The notes: a model not told the origin generated them from the sequence alone. A stretch of DNA of 64,000 nucleotides from Mahella sp. (GCF_020054945.1 NZ_JAIHAU010000001.1:29653-93652), one strand, 5' to 3'; positions 34,314 through 47,526 are shown, counted from the stretch's first letter. Translations and numbers: made by a program.

Positions 34314-36964
34314 CAGCTTTCCACCTTAGCTTTCATCTGTTCTGATATGATATCGCGAGCACCGGCTAGAGCTTTGTCCAGCGCTTCGGCGTTTTTAGCT
34401 CCGGCCTGCCCCATGTCCGGCCGGCCGCCGCCGCTGCCGCCCAGCGCTGCTGCTATCATCTTGGCCAAATTGCCTGCGTGTACGCCGTGTTGTACTGCGG
34501 ATTTAGTCGCACCTGCTACGATATTGACCTTGCCGTCGCAGACACCGGCCAGCACAGCTACGCCATCTTTTAGCCTGTCCTTTATATTATCCAGCATATT
34601 TCGCATAGACTGCATATCGACATTATCCGCCCTATATACTATAATGCGAGTATCGCCTATAGCGTCGGCCGAGGACATTATATCATCTATTGACACCGCC
34701 TTCTTATTTTTGGCATCCTGTACCTGCTGCTTGAGGTCCTTTATCTCTTTGAGCAGGGCCTCTATGCGAGACGGTGCGTCCTTAAGGGCGGTTTTTAAGG
34801 TGGCAGCTACAGCATCTAATAATTGTTGCTGCTGTTTGATATGTTCCAGCACTCCAAATCCCGTAATAGCCTCTATGCGGCGTACACCCGCAGCCACACC
34901 CGATTCGCTTATTATCTTAAAAAGCCCAGCCTGACCCGTGCGTTTCAGATGAGTACCTCCGCATAGCTCTTTGCTGTACGCATCTATAGATACTACGCGT
35001 ACCTTATCGCCATATTTCTCATCGAACAATGCCATAGCACCTGTTTTTCTGGCCTCTTCTATAGCCATCTCTTCTATAGTTACCTCAAGGTCATCCAATA
35101 TATGTTTATTAACCTCATATTCCACCCTATCCAGTTCTTGCCGGGTCATAGGAGCAAAATGCGAAAAGTCAAAGCGCAGCCTGTCGGGTGTTACCAATGA
35201 ACCGGCTTGCTCTACATGCGTTCCGAGCATATCCCGCAAAGCTTTATGGAGCAGATGGGTTGCCGTGTGATTGCGGGCGGTAGCCATGCGACGTTCTTCA
35301 TCTACTTTAGCATGTACCTTATCGCCCACTGCCAGACTGCCTTCAACTATGCGTCCCAGTTGAATTATACGCCCTCCGCTAGCCTTCTTGCAATCATAAA
35401 CCTCTACACGAGCGCCGTTACTATAGAGCCAACCCGTATCGCCAACCTGGCCACCGCTCTGTGCATAAAAAGGCGTCCTATCCAATATAATCTCCGCTTG
35501 GTCGCCTTCTATTGCCACATTGCGCAATTCGCCGTCTACAACAATAGCGGATACGATGCCGTCATCTTCCAGTGTGTCATATCCGGTAAAAACAGAGGTT
35601 GCATCATCGGGCAACTGGGCGTATATATCCTCATCGCTGCCCATATAATTGGTCTGCTTACGCGCCGCCCTGGCACGCTCTTTTTGAGCCTGCATCTGCT
35701 TTTCAAAGCCGTCCGTATCTATTTTTATGCCGCGTTCGTTCAATATTTCCTGTGTAAGATCCAATGGGAAACCATAGGTGTCGTATAGCTTGAACGCATC
35801 TTCGCCGTTAAGCGTATCGATACCTTGCGCTCTCATGCGCTCTACGATCTCCTCCAGACGAAGCATGCCCTGATCCAGTGTTTGGTCAAAACGCTCTTCT
35901 TCCATATTTATAACGCGCAGTATGAAATCCCTGCGCTGAGCTAATTCCGGATATGCTTCTTTAAAGTGCTCTATAACCTGATCGGTTACCCTGTACAGAA
36001 AAGGATCGCGTATCCCGAGCAGGCGACCATGTCTTATTGCCCTGCGTATCAACCTGCGCATGACATAGCCGCGCCCTTCGTTTGACGGAAGTATGCCGTC
36101 TCCCGCCATAAATGTAGCGCTGCGGGCATGGTCGGTTATAACTCGGAGTGACATATCGTTTTTGTCATCGCTTCCGTAAGAGATACCGGCTATTTTAGCT
36201 ACATAATCCAGAATCGCCCCTATGGTATCTATTTCGAATATTGAATCGACGCCCTGCATTATGACCGCCATGCGCTCCAATCCCATACCTGTATCTATAT
36301 TCGGGTGCTCCAATTTGTCATATGTGCCGTCCTCATTGCGATAAAACTGCGTGAATACTAGATTCCAGAATTCCACAAATCTATCGCACTCACACCCGAC
36401 GCCGCAATCGGGTTTGCCGCAGCCTTTATCCTCACCCCGATCGAAGTACAATTCCGAACATGGTCCGCATGGGCCTACACCTATTTCCCAGAAATTATCT
36501 TCCTTACCCATGCGCACTATGTGCTCCTCGGGCAGGCCGACATCATTATGCCATATATCAAAGGCTTCGTCGTCTTCTTCATATATGCTGACCCACAGCC
36601 TGTCCACAGGCAGGCCCAACACTTGCGTAACGAATTCCCATGCCCACGGTATAGCCTCTTTTTTAAAGTAATCGCCAAATGAGAAATTGCCCAGCATTTC
36701 AAAAAATGTGCCGTGACGTGCTGTTTTTCCCACGCGCTCTATGTCCGGAGTACGTATGCATTTCTGGCACGTGGTCACCCTCTTGCTCGGCGGCGTCTCT
36801 TGGCCGGTAAAATACGGTTTAAGCGGTGCCATGCCAGAATTTATCAGCAACAGGCTCTTGTCATTTTTTGGTATCAAGGAAAAACTAGGCAGTATCAAAT
36901 GCCCTTTGCTTTCAAAAAAATGCAAGAATCTATCCCTTATATCGTCTACATTAAGCCTTTCCAT
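34313..36964 (-). CDS. alaS: Alanyl-tRNA synthetase
   Basis: 883 residues, full length. Class II catalytic domain (about 1-240), tRNA-recognition region, editing domain with HTATHLLH and CGGTH metal ligands, and a C-terminal C-Ala domain with DHHA1 type GGRPDMGQAGA. It charges tRNA-Ala and clears Ser/Gly mischarging. AGGAGG is placed before the ATG. No T-box leader is seen; a consensus promoter abuts the polX stop instead. Confidence 0.98.
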   Translation of the reverse strand: MERLNVDDIRDRFLHFFESKGHLILPSFSLIPKNDKSLLLINSGMAPLKPYFTGQETPPSKRVTTCQKCIRTPDIERVGKTARHGTFFEMLGNFSFGDYFKKEAIPWAWEFVTQVLGLPVDRLWVSIYEEDDEAFDIWHNDVGLPEEHIVRMGKEDNFWEIGVGPCGPCSELYFDRGEDKGCGKPDCGVGCECDRFVEFWNLVFTQFYRNEDGTYDKLEHPNIDTGMGLERMAVIMQGVDSIFEIDTIGAILDYVAKIAGISYGSDDKNDMSLRVITDHARSATFMAGDGILPSNEGRGYVMRRLIRRAIRHGRLLGIRDPFLYRVTDQVIEHFKEAYPELAQRRDFILRVINMEEERFDQTLDQGMLRLEEIVERMRAQGIDTLNGEDAFKLYDTYGFPLDLTQEILNERGIKIDTDGFEKQMQAQKERARAARKQTNYMGSDEDIYAQLPDDATSVFTGYDTLEDDGIVSAIVVDGELRNVAIEGDQAEIILDRTPFYAQSGGQVGDTGWLYSNGARVEVYDCKKASGGRIIQLGRIVEGSLAVGDKVHAKVDEERRMATARNHTATHLLHKALRDMLGTHVEQAGSLVTPDRLRFDFSHFAPMTRQELDRVEYEVNKHILDDLEVTIEEMAIEEARKTGAMALFDEKYGDKVRVVSIDAYSKELCGGTHLKRTGQAGLFKIISESGVAAGVRRIEAITGFGVLEHIKQQQQLLDAVAATLKTALKDAPSRIEALLKEIKDLKQQVQDAKNKKAVSIDDIMSSADAIGDTRIIVYRADNVDMQSMRNMLDNIKDRLKDGVAVLAGVCDGKVNIVAGATKSAVQHGVHAGNLAKMIAAALGGSGGGRPDMGQAGAKNAEALDKALAGARDIISEQMKAKVES

Positions 36965-36995
36965 TGTATCCTCCTGCGATGTTCATTTGTGCATG

Positions 36996-37025
36996 ATTAT
37001 ATTATATAAGCTGCGCGTATGTCAA
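36996..37025 (-). promoter_or_regulatory. alaS promoter
   Basis: TTGACA (37020-37025) and TATAAT (36996-37001) with 18 bases between; the -35 overlaps the polX stop codon. Confidence 0.7.
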
Positions 37026-38746
37026 TGTTTGCGCCTGCGACGCTCTAAATATGATGCTATATCGTTTAACGGCATGGCATTGAGCACATCGCCGGCCTCC
37101 AGCCAGCCTTTCCGGGCTATGCCTATGCCGTATTCCATATCGTCTAGACCGGAGATATCATGGGCATCGGGATTTATAGCTATCTTAACGCTTCTTTCCT
37201 TGGCTATCCGACACCATCGCCAATCCATGTCCAGCCTATGCGGATTAGCATTTAATTCCACTGCCACGCCATGTGCGGCACAGGCATCGATAACAGCGTC
37301 CATATCCAGGCTATATTCTTCCCTGGCCAACAGTAGTCTGCCGCTGGGATGACCCAACATGGTAACATGCGGATTTGATACTGCCGCGAGCAGTCGGGCC
37401 GTCATCTGTTGCTCGGTCATGTTGAAGTGCGAGTGAACCGACGCTATAACGAAATCGAATTCTGACAGCAGGTCATCATCATAATCCAAGCTGCCGTCAG
37501 GCAATATATCGCATTCCACGCCTTTAAAAATATGAAACCCCTCCAACGAACGATTCAATTCGTCTATCTCGCGCCATTGCCTGCGTAAAATCTCCGGCTT
37601 CAGTCCGCCTGCATAGAACGCCGATTGACTGTGATCGGATATACCCATATATGTATATCCTCTGGCTATAGCCGCCTTTACCATGTCCGATACGGTGGCT
37701 ATACCATCGCTGTAAGCTGTATGGATATGGAATAAGCCTTTTATATCGCTGCCCTCTATAAGATCAGGAAGCATGCCTTTTTCGGCGGCCTCTATCTCCC
37801 CCATATCCTCGCGAAGTTCCGGTGGAATGTATTCCAAACCCAGAGCATGGAAGAATTCATATTCATCGCCGCAAGAAATAAGCTCTTCGCCTCTGAAAAG
37901 TCCGTATTCGTTTATCTTTATGCCCATCTGTTTCGCCCTATGCCGCATAGCGGTATTATGCTCCTTGCTGCCGGTAAAATGATGCAGAGCATATGGATAT
38001 TGCTCGTGCAACACCACCCTTAAATCGGCATTTATGCCAGAGAGCAAGCGTACCGACGCTTTTGTATCGCCGCTTGCTATGATGCTCTCCACCGACGGCA
38101 ACGCTATAAACGCATCTATGACAGATTGCGGCGTATCCGACGCAGCTACTATGTCTATATCCTTGGTGGTCTCCTTCCGACGCCTTAATGCACCAGCAAT
38201 AGAGATATCGTATATGCCCTGAATGCTCTTAACTTCATCCAGCAACCGATCGGCTGCTTGTTTGGCATCGCAATATAGGAATTGCCCTTGATAGCGTTTT
38301 ACATATTGTATACCCTTCAATATATTTTCCTGCATTTTACGCCCGAAGCCCTCCAGCTCCAGCAACCTATTTTCTATACAAGCATATTCCAGTTCACCTA
38401 TGGTCGTTATGCCCAGTTTCTTGTAAAGGGTTTGTATACGTTTAGGGCCTAGCCCCGGTATCTTAAGCATCTCTATGAGACCGGGTGGTATTTCTTTTTT
38501 GAGCCTCTCATAATATTCCAGGTGACCGGTAGTAGCCAATTCGGTTATTTTCTTGGTTATGGCATCCCCTATGCCCTTTATATCTTTCAATTCGTTCAGG
38601 GCTATCAGCTCATCTATATCTTTTTCCTGCATCTCTATAGCCCTGGCCGCGTTGTAATAGGCTCTGGACTTAAACGGAAGCTCCCCTTTGAGCTCTAATA
38701 GGAGGCCTATATCATTTAGTACATCCGCTATCTGTTTTTTATCCAT
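37022..38746 (-). CDS. polX: DNA polymerase X family protein with PHP domain (PolX)
   Basis: About 574 residues. The N-terminal HhH and pol-beta-like domains (GIGDAITKKI, IPGLGPKRIQTLYKKLG, then GALRRRKETTKDIDIV with the two catalytic Asp) are followed by a C-terminal PHP domain (HIHTAYSDG, GISDHSQ, NPDAHD) that in relatives acts as a 3'-5' exonuclease and AP endonuclease. The role is base-excision or gap repair. The start is the ATG at 38746; GTG at 38755 is also possible. It lies between the alaS and ileS clusters. Confidence 0.94.
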   Translation of the reverse strand: MDKKQIADVLNDIGLLLELKGELPFKSRAYYNAARAIEMQEKDIDELIALNELKDIKGIGDAITKKITELATTGHLEYYERLKKEIPPGLIEMLKIPGLGPKRIQTLYKKLGITTIGELEYACIENRLLELEGFGRKMQENILKGIQYVKRYQGQFLYCDAKQAADRLLDEVKSIQGIYDISIAGALRRRKETTKDIDIVAASDTPQSVIDAFIALPSVESIIASGDTKASVRLLSGINADLRVVLHEQYPYALHHFTGSKEHNTAMRHRAKQMGIKINEYGLFRGEELISCGDEYEFFHALGLEYIPPELREDMGEIEAAEKGMLPDLIEGSDIKGLFHIHTAYSDGIATVSDMVKAAIARGYTYMGISDHSQSAFYAGGLKPEILRRQWREIDELNRSLEGFHIFKGVECDILPDGSLDYDDDLLSEFDFVIASVHSHFNMTEQQMTARLLAAVSNPHVTMLGHPSGRLLLAREEYSLDMDAVIDACAAHGVAVELNANPHRLDMDWRWCRIAKERSVKIAINPDAHDISGLDDMEYGIGIARKGWLEAGDVLNAMPLNDIASYLERRRRKH

Positions 38747-38775
38747 AAATATCACTCACATTCTGGGAATATATG

Positions 38776-38799
38776 AAAAGCCCGTATATACGGGCTTTT
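38776..38799. terminator. Perfect 24-base palindromic terminator after ileS
   Basis: AAAAGCCCGTAT joined directly to its reverse complement. It gives a GC-rich hairpin with T4 tails on both strands, 14 bases beyond the ileS stop and 30 bases ahead of polX. Confidence 0.7.
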
Positions 38800-38812
38800 A
38801 AGTTGTTCTCAT

Positions 38813-41587
38813 CTATATATTATCGGCGCAGCGCTCGCATATGGTGGGATGTTCCGGATCTGATCCTATCGTGTCACTGTATACCCAGCAGCGCTCGCAT
38901 TTTTCGCCCGATGCTCTATGCACATGGATCTTTAATCCATCTATGGTTTCGGCAGATAGCGCTTCATCGGGTGCATTGCCGTTTTTGACAGCAGCCTGAG
39001 ACGTTATAAATATCTCGCTCAGACGCGATTCTTCGCTCTTTAAGAAATCGTACCACTGTCCATCGGCATATATATCCACTCCGGCCTCTAAAGATTGGCC
39101 TATCAGCTTTTGAGTGCGCGCCGATTCCAAAGCTTTCAGCACCTCGTCGCGCACTTCTATCAATTTATCCCATTTCTCCATAAGCGCACTATCTATATAA
39201 CGATCGTCAGCTATCGGCCACGATGCCACGTGAACACTTTGGATGTCATTGCCGGCGCTGTGCGGCATATAGCGCCATATTTCTTCGGCTGTAAAACTGA
39301 GCACCGGAGCCAGCATCCTTACTATAGCATCCAGTATGGCATACAATACGGTCTGCGCCGAACGCCTCTCTTTGGAATCGGCTCTATACGTATAAAGCCT
39401 ATCCTTTAACACATCCAGATAAAAGTTGCTCATATCGACCACGCAAAAACCGTATATAGCGTGGTGCACAACATGATATTCATAGTTGTCGTACGCCTCG
39501 CTTACCTCTTGTATCAATTGATGAAGGCGCATAAGAGCCCATCTATCGATCTCTTTCAACTCATCATACGGCATGGCGTCTGTATCGGGATCAAAATCGT
39601 AGAGATTGCCCATCAAAAAACGCGCCGTATTGCGTATTTTGCGGTATACCTCGGATAATTGCTTCAGTATGGATTTCGATATACGCATATCATTTTTGTA
39701 ATCGGCCGACGTAACCCAAAGCCGTAATATATCTGCGCCATACTCTTTTACAACATCCTGCGGATCTACTCCGTTGCCAAGAGATTTGGACATCTTGCGC
39801 CCTTCGCCGTCGACTACCATGCCATGAGTTAACACCTCATCGTAAGGAGCACGTTCACGCGTGGCCACCGACGTAAGAAGGGACGACTGAAACCAGCCCC
39901 TGAACTGATCATAACCTTCCAAATACATATCAGCCGGCCAACGCAGGTCATCTCTCGTCTCCAAAACGGCTGCATGGCTGGAACCTGAATCAAACCATAC
40001 ATCCATTATATCTTTTTCTTTTGTAAAATTCCTGCCTCCGCAATGCGGGCATGTAAAACCTTCAGGCAATATATCGGCTGCATCCATGGCAAACCATGCA
40101 TCCGAGCCTTTTTGTCTGAATAAATTACTGACAGCAGCTACGGTCTCATCGTTTATGATGGCTTCCCCGCAATCCTTACAATAAAATATCGGTATGGGTA
40201 CACCCCATAGACGTTGCCTGGATATGCACCAATCATAGCGCTCACGGATCATGCCGCTCATGCGCTCCTGTCCCCATGCCGGCGTCCACTTAACCGATGC
40301 CACCGCATCCAAAGCCTGTTGCCTGAAACCGTCTATCGAGGCAAACCACTGCTCGGTTGCTCTAAATATAACAGGATTCTTGCACCGCCAGCAATGCGGA
40401 TACGAATGCTGCACCGTTTTAACAGCCAGCAGCATTTTATTAGCGTTTAATTCCTCTATTATAGCCTTGCCGGCATCCTCATAGTACATGCCGGCGAACT
40501 TACCAGCTTTTTGAGTCATATACCCCTTATCATCCACGGGGTTTAATACCTCGAGGCCGTATTGGCGCCCTACTTCAAAATCCTCCTGCCCATGGCCCGG
40601 CGCTATATGAACGCAGCCCGTGCCTTGCTCCAGCGTTACATATTCTCCTAGTATCACAGGCGAAAGCCTATCAAAGAACGGATGTTTGGCTTTAACACCT
40701 TCCAATTGCTCACCCTTAAACCGCTTCAATATATCATAATGCCCCAATCCAGCATCAGCAGCCACCGAATCGATTAGATCAACGGCTAAAACATATGCCT
40801 CACCATTGTCAAAGCGCACCAATCCATATTCTATATCGGGATTAAGGCATACAGCCATATTGGCCGGCAGTGTCCATGCCGTAGTGGTCCATATAACCAA
40901 ATATGCATTATCCACGCCGTCAAATAAGCCTTTGTCATCGACCACGGGAAATTTAACATAAAGCGATTCGGTAGCATGATCGGCATATTCTATCTCGGCT
41001 TCGGCCAGAGCAGTTTCGCAATCAGTACACCAATATACCGGTTTGAGGCCTTTATATATATACCCCTTTTTAGCCATCTCGCCAAATACTTCGATCTGTT
41101 TGGCTTCAAATTCCGGTTTTAATGTAAGGTAGGGGTTGTCCCAATCACCTCTGATGCCCAACCTTTTAAATTCATCCTTTTGTATATCGACGTATTTTAA
41201 AGCAAAATCCCGGCACATGCGCCGGAACTCTACTGGATCGGTTTCATATCGATTGACGCCCAGTTTCTTTATGGCTTGCGACTCTATAGGCAAACCATGT
41301 GTATCCCAGCCCGGCACATAAGGGGCTTTATAACCTCTCATGGATTTGAATTTTACTATTATATCCTTCAATATCTTATTTAACGCATGTCCGAGATGAA
41401 TATCGCCGTTGGCATACGGCGGCCCGTCATGCAGTATGAACAGCGGCTTTTGGTCATTGACTTCAAGTGATTTTATATATATATCGTTATCTTCCCACCA
41501 TTTAAGTATCGCCGGTTCCCTCTGTGATAAATTGGCCTTCATGGGGAAATCGGTTTTTGGCAAATTCAATGTCTTGCTGTAATCCAT
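38813..41587 (-). CDS. ileS: Isoleucyl-tRNA synthetase
   Basis: About 924 residues. HIGH-type motif in PYANGDIHLGHALNK, CP1 editing domain, KMSKS in KMSKSLGN, anticodon-binding domain and a C-terminal zinc site (CERC...CERC). It charges tRNA-Ile. I use the ATG at 41587 (MDYSKTLNLP) as the start, because relatives begin here and the longer frame overlaps divIVA. It follows divIVA in the usual Firmicutes division cluster. The zinc-binding, bacterial-type C-terminus indicates the mupirocin-sensitive form. Confidence 0.97.
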   Translation of the reverse strand: MDYSKTLNLPKTDFPMKANLSQREPAILKWWEDNDIYIKSLEVNDQKPLFILHDGPPYANGDIHLGHALNKILKDIIVKFKSMRGYKAPYVPGWDTHGLPIESQAIKKLGVNRYETDPVEFRRMCRDFALKYVDIQKDEFKRLGIRGDWDNPYLTLKPEFEAKQIEVFGEMAKKGYIYKGLKPVYWCTDCETALAEAEIEYADHATESLYVKFPVVDDKGLFDGVDNAYLVIWTTTAWTLPANMAVCLNPDIEYGLVRFDNGEAYVLAVDLIDSVAADAGLGHYDILKRFKGEQLEGVKAKHPFFDRLSPVILGEYVTLEQGTGCVHIAPGHGQEDFEVGRQYGLEVLNPVDDKGYMTQKAGKFAGMYYEDAGKAIIEELNANKMLLAVKTVQHSYPHCWRCKNPVIFRATEQWFASIDGFRQQALDAVASVKWTPAWGQERMSGMIRERYDWCISRQRLWGVPIPIFYCKDCGEAIINDETVAAVSNLFRQKGSDAWFAMDAADILPEGFTCPHCGGRNFTKEKDIMDVWFDSGSSHAAVLETRDDLRWPADMYLEGYDQFRGWFQSSLLTSVATRERAPYDEVLTHGMVVDGEGRKMSKSLGNGVDPQDVVKEYGADILRLWVTSADYKNDMRISKSILKQLSEVYRKIRNTARFLMGNLYDFDPDTDAMPYDELKEIDRWALMRLHQLIQEVSEAYDNYEYHVVHHAIYGFCVVDMSNFYLDVLKDRLYTYRADSKERRSAQTVLYAILDAIVRMLAPVLSFTAEEIWRYMPHSAGNDIQSVHVASWPIADDRYIDSALMEKWDKLIEVRDEVLKALESARTQKLIGQSLEAGVDIYADGQWYDFLKSEESRLSEIFITSQAAVKNGNAPDEALSAETIDGLKIHVHRASGEKCERCWVYSDTIGSDPEHPTICERCADNI

Positions 41588-41597
41588 CTTTGCTATA

Positions 41598-42071
41598 TCA
41601 TTCCTCACCATCATTATTTTGTTCTAAGAATGTTTCATTTTTTATCAATTCCAATTGCGTTTCCAAAAAGCTGCGGAATTGCGTCTTGAATATTTGCAGC
41701 TGCTTTTTCTTGTCCTCTATCTCCTTATGGATGTCAACCACTTCTTTATTAGCGTTGGCTATTATCGCTCTGGCCTGGTTTTCAGCATCCTGTATTATGA
41801 GCTCGGCCTTTTTCCGGGCATTATCGGCAACGTCATCGGCGGCCTTTTGCGCGGTCAATAAGGTTTCTTTTAATGTGCCTTCTATTGCTTTATAATGTCT
41901 CACCTCATCGCTCAGCATAGCAATGCGGTCCTTTAGGTCAAGATTTTCTTTATATAGTCTTTCATAATCCACTACGATCTCGTCTAAAAATTCGTCTACC
42001 TCTTCCTCGCTGTACCCTCTAAATCCGCGTGAAAATTCCTTATTATGTATTTCCATAGGCGTCAATACCAT
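41598..42071 (-). CDS. divIVA: Cell division/pole protein DivIVA
   Basis: About 157 residues. The lipid-binding N-terminus LTPMEIHNKEFSRGFRGYSEEEVDEFLDEI is followed by two coiled coils. It binds curved membrane at division sites and poles. AAAGGAGG lies 7 bases before the ATG at 42071; the open frame to 42143 has no such site. The ylmH gene that usually sits between yggT and divIVA is missing. Confidence 0.95.
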   Translation of the reverse strand: MVLTPMEIHNKEFSRGFRGYSEEEVDEFLDEIVVDYERLYKENLDLKDRIAMLSDEVRHYKAIEGTLKETLLTAQKAADDVADNARKKAELIIQDAENQARAIIANANKEVVDIHKEIEDKKKQLQIFKTQFRSFLETQLELIKNETFLEQNNDGEE

Positions 42072-42153
42072 AACGTTACCTCCTTTATTCTCCTTTAAGA
42101 TATCGGCCTTGCCTAGTACCCCAGGGTCTATTTCCATGAACATTCTGCCTCCT

Positions 42154-42423
42154 CTATGCTAATCCTTGCAGTACGGCGATCAATATCTGTATTACTATTA
42201 TGGCCAGCAATGGCGATATGTCTATAGGCAGATTAGCCGTGGGCATACGCTCTGTCAATCGCCGAAACGGATCTAGGATCGGTTCGGTAAAGCGCCTTAT
42301 AAACTGCATTATCGGATGAAACGGGTCCACTACCCATGACAACAGGGCCTCTATAACTATAAGCCATGAAAATATCTGTAACAAGTATATAAAAGCAACT
42401 ATCACAGCCCTTATAAACGTCAT
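42154..42423 (-). CDS. YggT family membrane protein
   Basis: 89 residues with two transmembrane segments (about 8-28 and 66-86) and the conserved loop LLSWVVDPFHPIMQFIRRFTEPILDPFRR. The function is unclear; it is routinely encoded between sepF and divIVA and is linked to division or osmotic response. Its start overlaps the sepF stop by four bases. Confidence 0.92.
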   Translation of the reverse strand: MTFIRAVIVAFIYLLQIFSWLIVIEALLSWVVDPFHPIMQFIRRFTEPILDPFRRLTERMPTANLPIDISPLLAIIVIQILIAVLQGLA

Positions 42424-42887
42424 CTATGCCCTCCTATATCGTCGTTGCTATCAAAAAATGATGTATAAAAATTATCATCCTCGGTGCTATTCAATATATT
42501 GCCGCTTAGCTCTATATTGCTCGGTACTACTATGAATATACTTTTCGAAACCTTCTGCACATTGCCATCCAGCGCATAGGCTGCACCGCTGGTAAAATCC
42601 AGTATACGCTGTGCCATAGCGCCGTCCAACGCTTCCAGATTCAGCACCACCGGCCGGCGATTTTTTAGATGGTCTATAACCGTTTGGGCATCGTCATATG
42701 AGTATGGCTGGCACAACATTATCTTAGCATAAGCAGCACTGTGTATATTCACAACTTTGGCCTTCTTTTTTGGCTGCTCATATGCAGTTTCCTCCTCATA
42801 TGTACCATTAAATTCCTCTTCTTCATCTATTATATCATCTTCCAGCCCCATAATATTCAGTATTTTTGAAAATACGCCGTTAGCCAT
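42420..42887 (-). CDS. sepF: Cell division protein SepF
   Basis: 155 residues: an N-terminal amphipathic membrane anchor, an acidic linker, then the SepF domain (YDDAQTVIDHLKNRRPVVLNLE, RILDFTSGAAYALDGNVQKV). It polymerises into rings and tethers FtsZ to the membrane. AAGGAGG precedes the ATG. Confidence 0.95.
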   Translation of the reverse strand: MANGVFSKILNIMGLEDDIIDEEEEFNGTYEEETAYEQPKKKAKVVNIHSAAYAKIMLCQPYSYDDAQTVIDHLKNRRPVVLNLEALDGAMAQRILDFTSGAAYALDGNVQKVSKSIFIVVPSNIELSGNILNSTEDDNFYTSFFDSNDDIGGHR

Positions 42888-42902
42888 TTTGGTATACCTC
42901 CT

Positions 42903-43604
42903 TCATGTATTTATCGGTCTTTGGCCGAATATGGCTGTCCCAATCCTTACCATATTGGAACCTTCTTCTATCGCTACCTCAAAGTCTCCGCTCATGCCCA
43001 TGGAAAGATACTTCATTTCTACATTGTCTAGTTTTAGTTTTTTTATTTTATAGCTCAAATCGTTCATCCGCATGAAGTGCGGCCTTACAATTTCGGGATT
43101 ATCTGTTTGCGGCGCTACGGTCATTAACCCTTTTATCCTTATATTCTCAAAAGCCGCACTCTGCTTTACAAAATCGATAACATTTTCTACCGCCACACCG
43201 CCCTTGGACGTTTCGCCGGCAACGTTGACCTCTATAAGTATATCCATCATTCTATTTGCTATTTCGGAGCGCTTATCTATTTCCTTTAGCAGCTTGAGGC
43301 TATCTACCGAATGTATAAGCGATACCCTGTCTATTATATATTTCACTTTGTTTGTCTGCAAGCGACCTATCATATGCCAGCGCACATCATCCGAAATATA
43401 AGGATACTTCGCCGCCAATTCCTGCACACGATTCTCTCCCAGGTCCTTTATGCCATAATTCACTGCCGCTTTGATACGCTCCACATCAACCGTCTTTGTG
43501 ACAGCTATGAGCACTATATCATCAACCGAGCGTCCAGAACGTTCAGCCGCTTTCTTTATGCGCTCCTTTACACGATCTATATTTGAGGCTATGTATTCAT
43601 ACAA
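42903..43604 (-). CDS. PLP homeostasis protein (YggS/PLPBP)
   Basis: About 233 residues, alanine racemase-like TIM barrel. The PLP lysine is in VLIAVTKTVDVERIK, and GENRVQE, WHMIGRLQTNK and SMGMSGDFEVAIEEG complete the signature. It buffers pyridoxal phosphate and lacks racemase activity in studied members. I use a TTG start at 43604 because GGAAGGTGA is placed seven bases before it; the frame stays open further into thpR with no site. The last bases of thpR (stop at 43612) lie inside the ribosome-binding region. Confidence 0.92.
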   Translation of the reverse strand: MYEYIASNIDRVKERIKKAAERSGRSVDDIVLIAVTKTVDVERIKAAVNYGIKDLGENRVQELAAKYPYISDDVRWHMIGRLQTNKVKYIIDRVSLIHSVDSLKLLKEIDKRSEIANRMMDILIEVNVAGETSKGGVAVENVIDFVKQSAAFENIRIKGLMTVAPQTDNPEIVRPHFMRMNDLSYKIKKLKLDNVEMKYLSMGMSGDFEVAIEEGSNMVRIGTAIFGQRPINT

Positions 43605-43611
43605 TAGGCTA

Positions 43612-44166
43612 TCACCTTCCAGATAAATCAAATTGCTTTACCGGCGTATATACGCGTCGGCCGTCTATAACGCGGCTATCCATAAGACAGAACGCTCTTA
43701 CGTATATAAGGTCCTTCCCTGCACTGACAGTATCCTTTAACTGCTCAAACGGCACATCCAGCTTTACATCCTGCCCCAGCGTTATATGTGGCGAAAACCG
43801 ATTGTCATCTCTGAAGTTCAAAAGTGCTAAAGTATCTTTCACATCGCGCTGTAAAGCATTTAAGGCATCCTGATCGCCTTCTATACCGAGCCATACCACT
43901 CTAAAAACGCCGCGGCCCTTAAAAAATCCGATCTTCCCGAGGCACAGCTCAAAAGGAACGTGCCTTCCAGCTACCTCACCCATCAAAAGGCAAATCCTAT
44001 CCATCTCCCCGGGCGTTATCTCGCCTAAAAACTCCAATGTCAGATGAAAATTATCCATCTGTTTCCATCGCCCGGCTGTTGCATGATTTTGCACCGCCTG
44101 TTGTACATGCACTATATTCTTTTTTACGTCATGGTCAAAATCGACAGCAATAAACGCTCTCATCAT
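43612..44166 (-). CDS. thpR: RNA 2',3'-cyclic phosphodiesterase (2H superfamily)
   Basis: 184 residues with the two HxTx motifs of 2H phosphoesterases, HLTLEFLGE (about 42-50) and HITLGQDV (about 125-132). It opens 2',3'-cyclic phosphates to 2'-phosphomonoesters. The start is ATG ATG with AGGTGA very close in front. It is the first gene of the run ending in ileS. Confidence 0.93.
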   Translation of the reverse strand: MMRAFIAVDFDHDVKKNIVHVQQAVQNHATAGRWKQMDNFHLTLEFLGEITPGEMDRICLLMGEVAGRHVPFELCLGKIGFFKGRGVFRVVWLGIEGDQDALNALQRDVKDTLALLNFRDDNRFSPHITLGQDVKLDVPFEQLKDTVSAGKDLIYVRAFCLMDSRVIDGRRVYTPVKQFDLSGR

Positions 44167-44378
44167 TCACCTGAATAAAATAAGTTTTCTTTATTATATC
44201 ATCTTTGCACCGTTTCAACAACCAAAAATACGAAAATCTTTCATTATCATGGGTTCTTTTTTTGCTCTGATATATACTCGTGCAGTATGCAGTTCATCGT
44301 CGAGTGTTAATGGTATGCTTAGCAGCGTTGAAGATAACAGCAATTTCAAATAGCCATATAAATATTAATATAATCCCA

Positions 44379-44407
44379 TTTACAAGGCAGGATAAGGATG
44401 TTAATAT
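44379..44407 (+). promoter_or_regulatory. Candidate promoter of the beta-galactosidase gene
   Basis: TTTACA (44379-44384), 17 bases, TAATAT (44402-44407), 31 bases before the start. The rest of the 272-base gap 44167-44438 is AT-rich and shows no gene or operator I can support. Confidence 0.55.
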
Positions 44408-44417
44408 AATAATATAG

Positions 44418-47519
<3,102 letters not shown>

Positions 47520-47526
47520 GAATCAT

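Noticed and set aside
37022..44166. Second T-box leader before ileS or alaS
   Set aside because: The conserved GGTGGTACCGCGG element is absent; alaS has a plain promoter and ileS follows divIVA directly.
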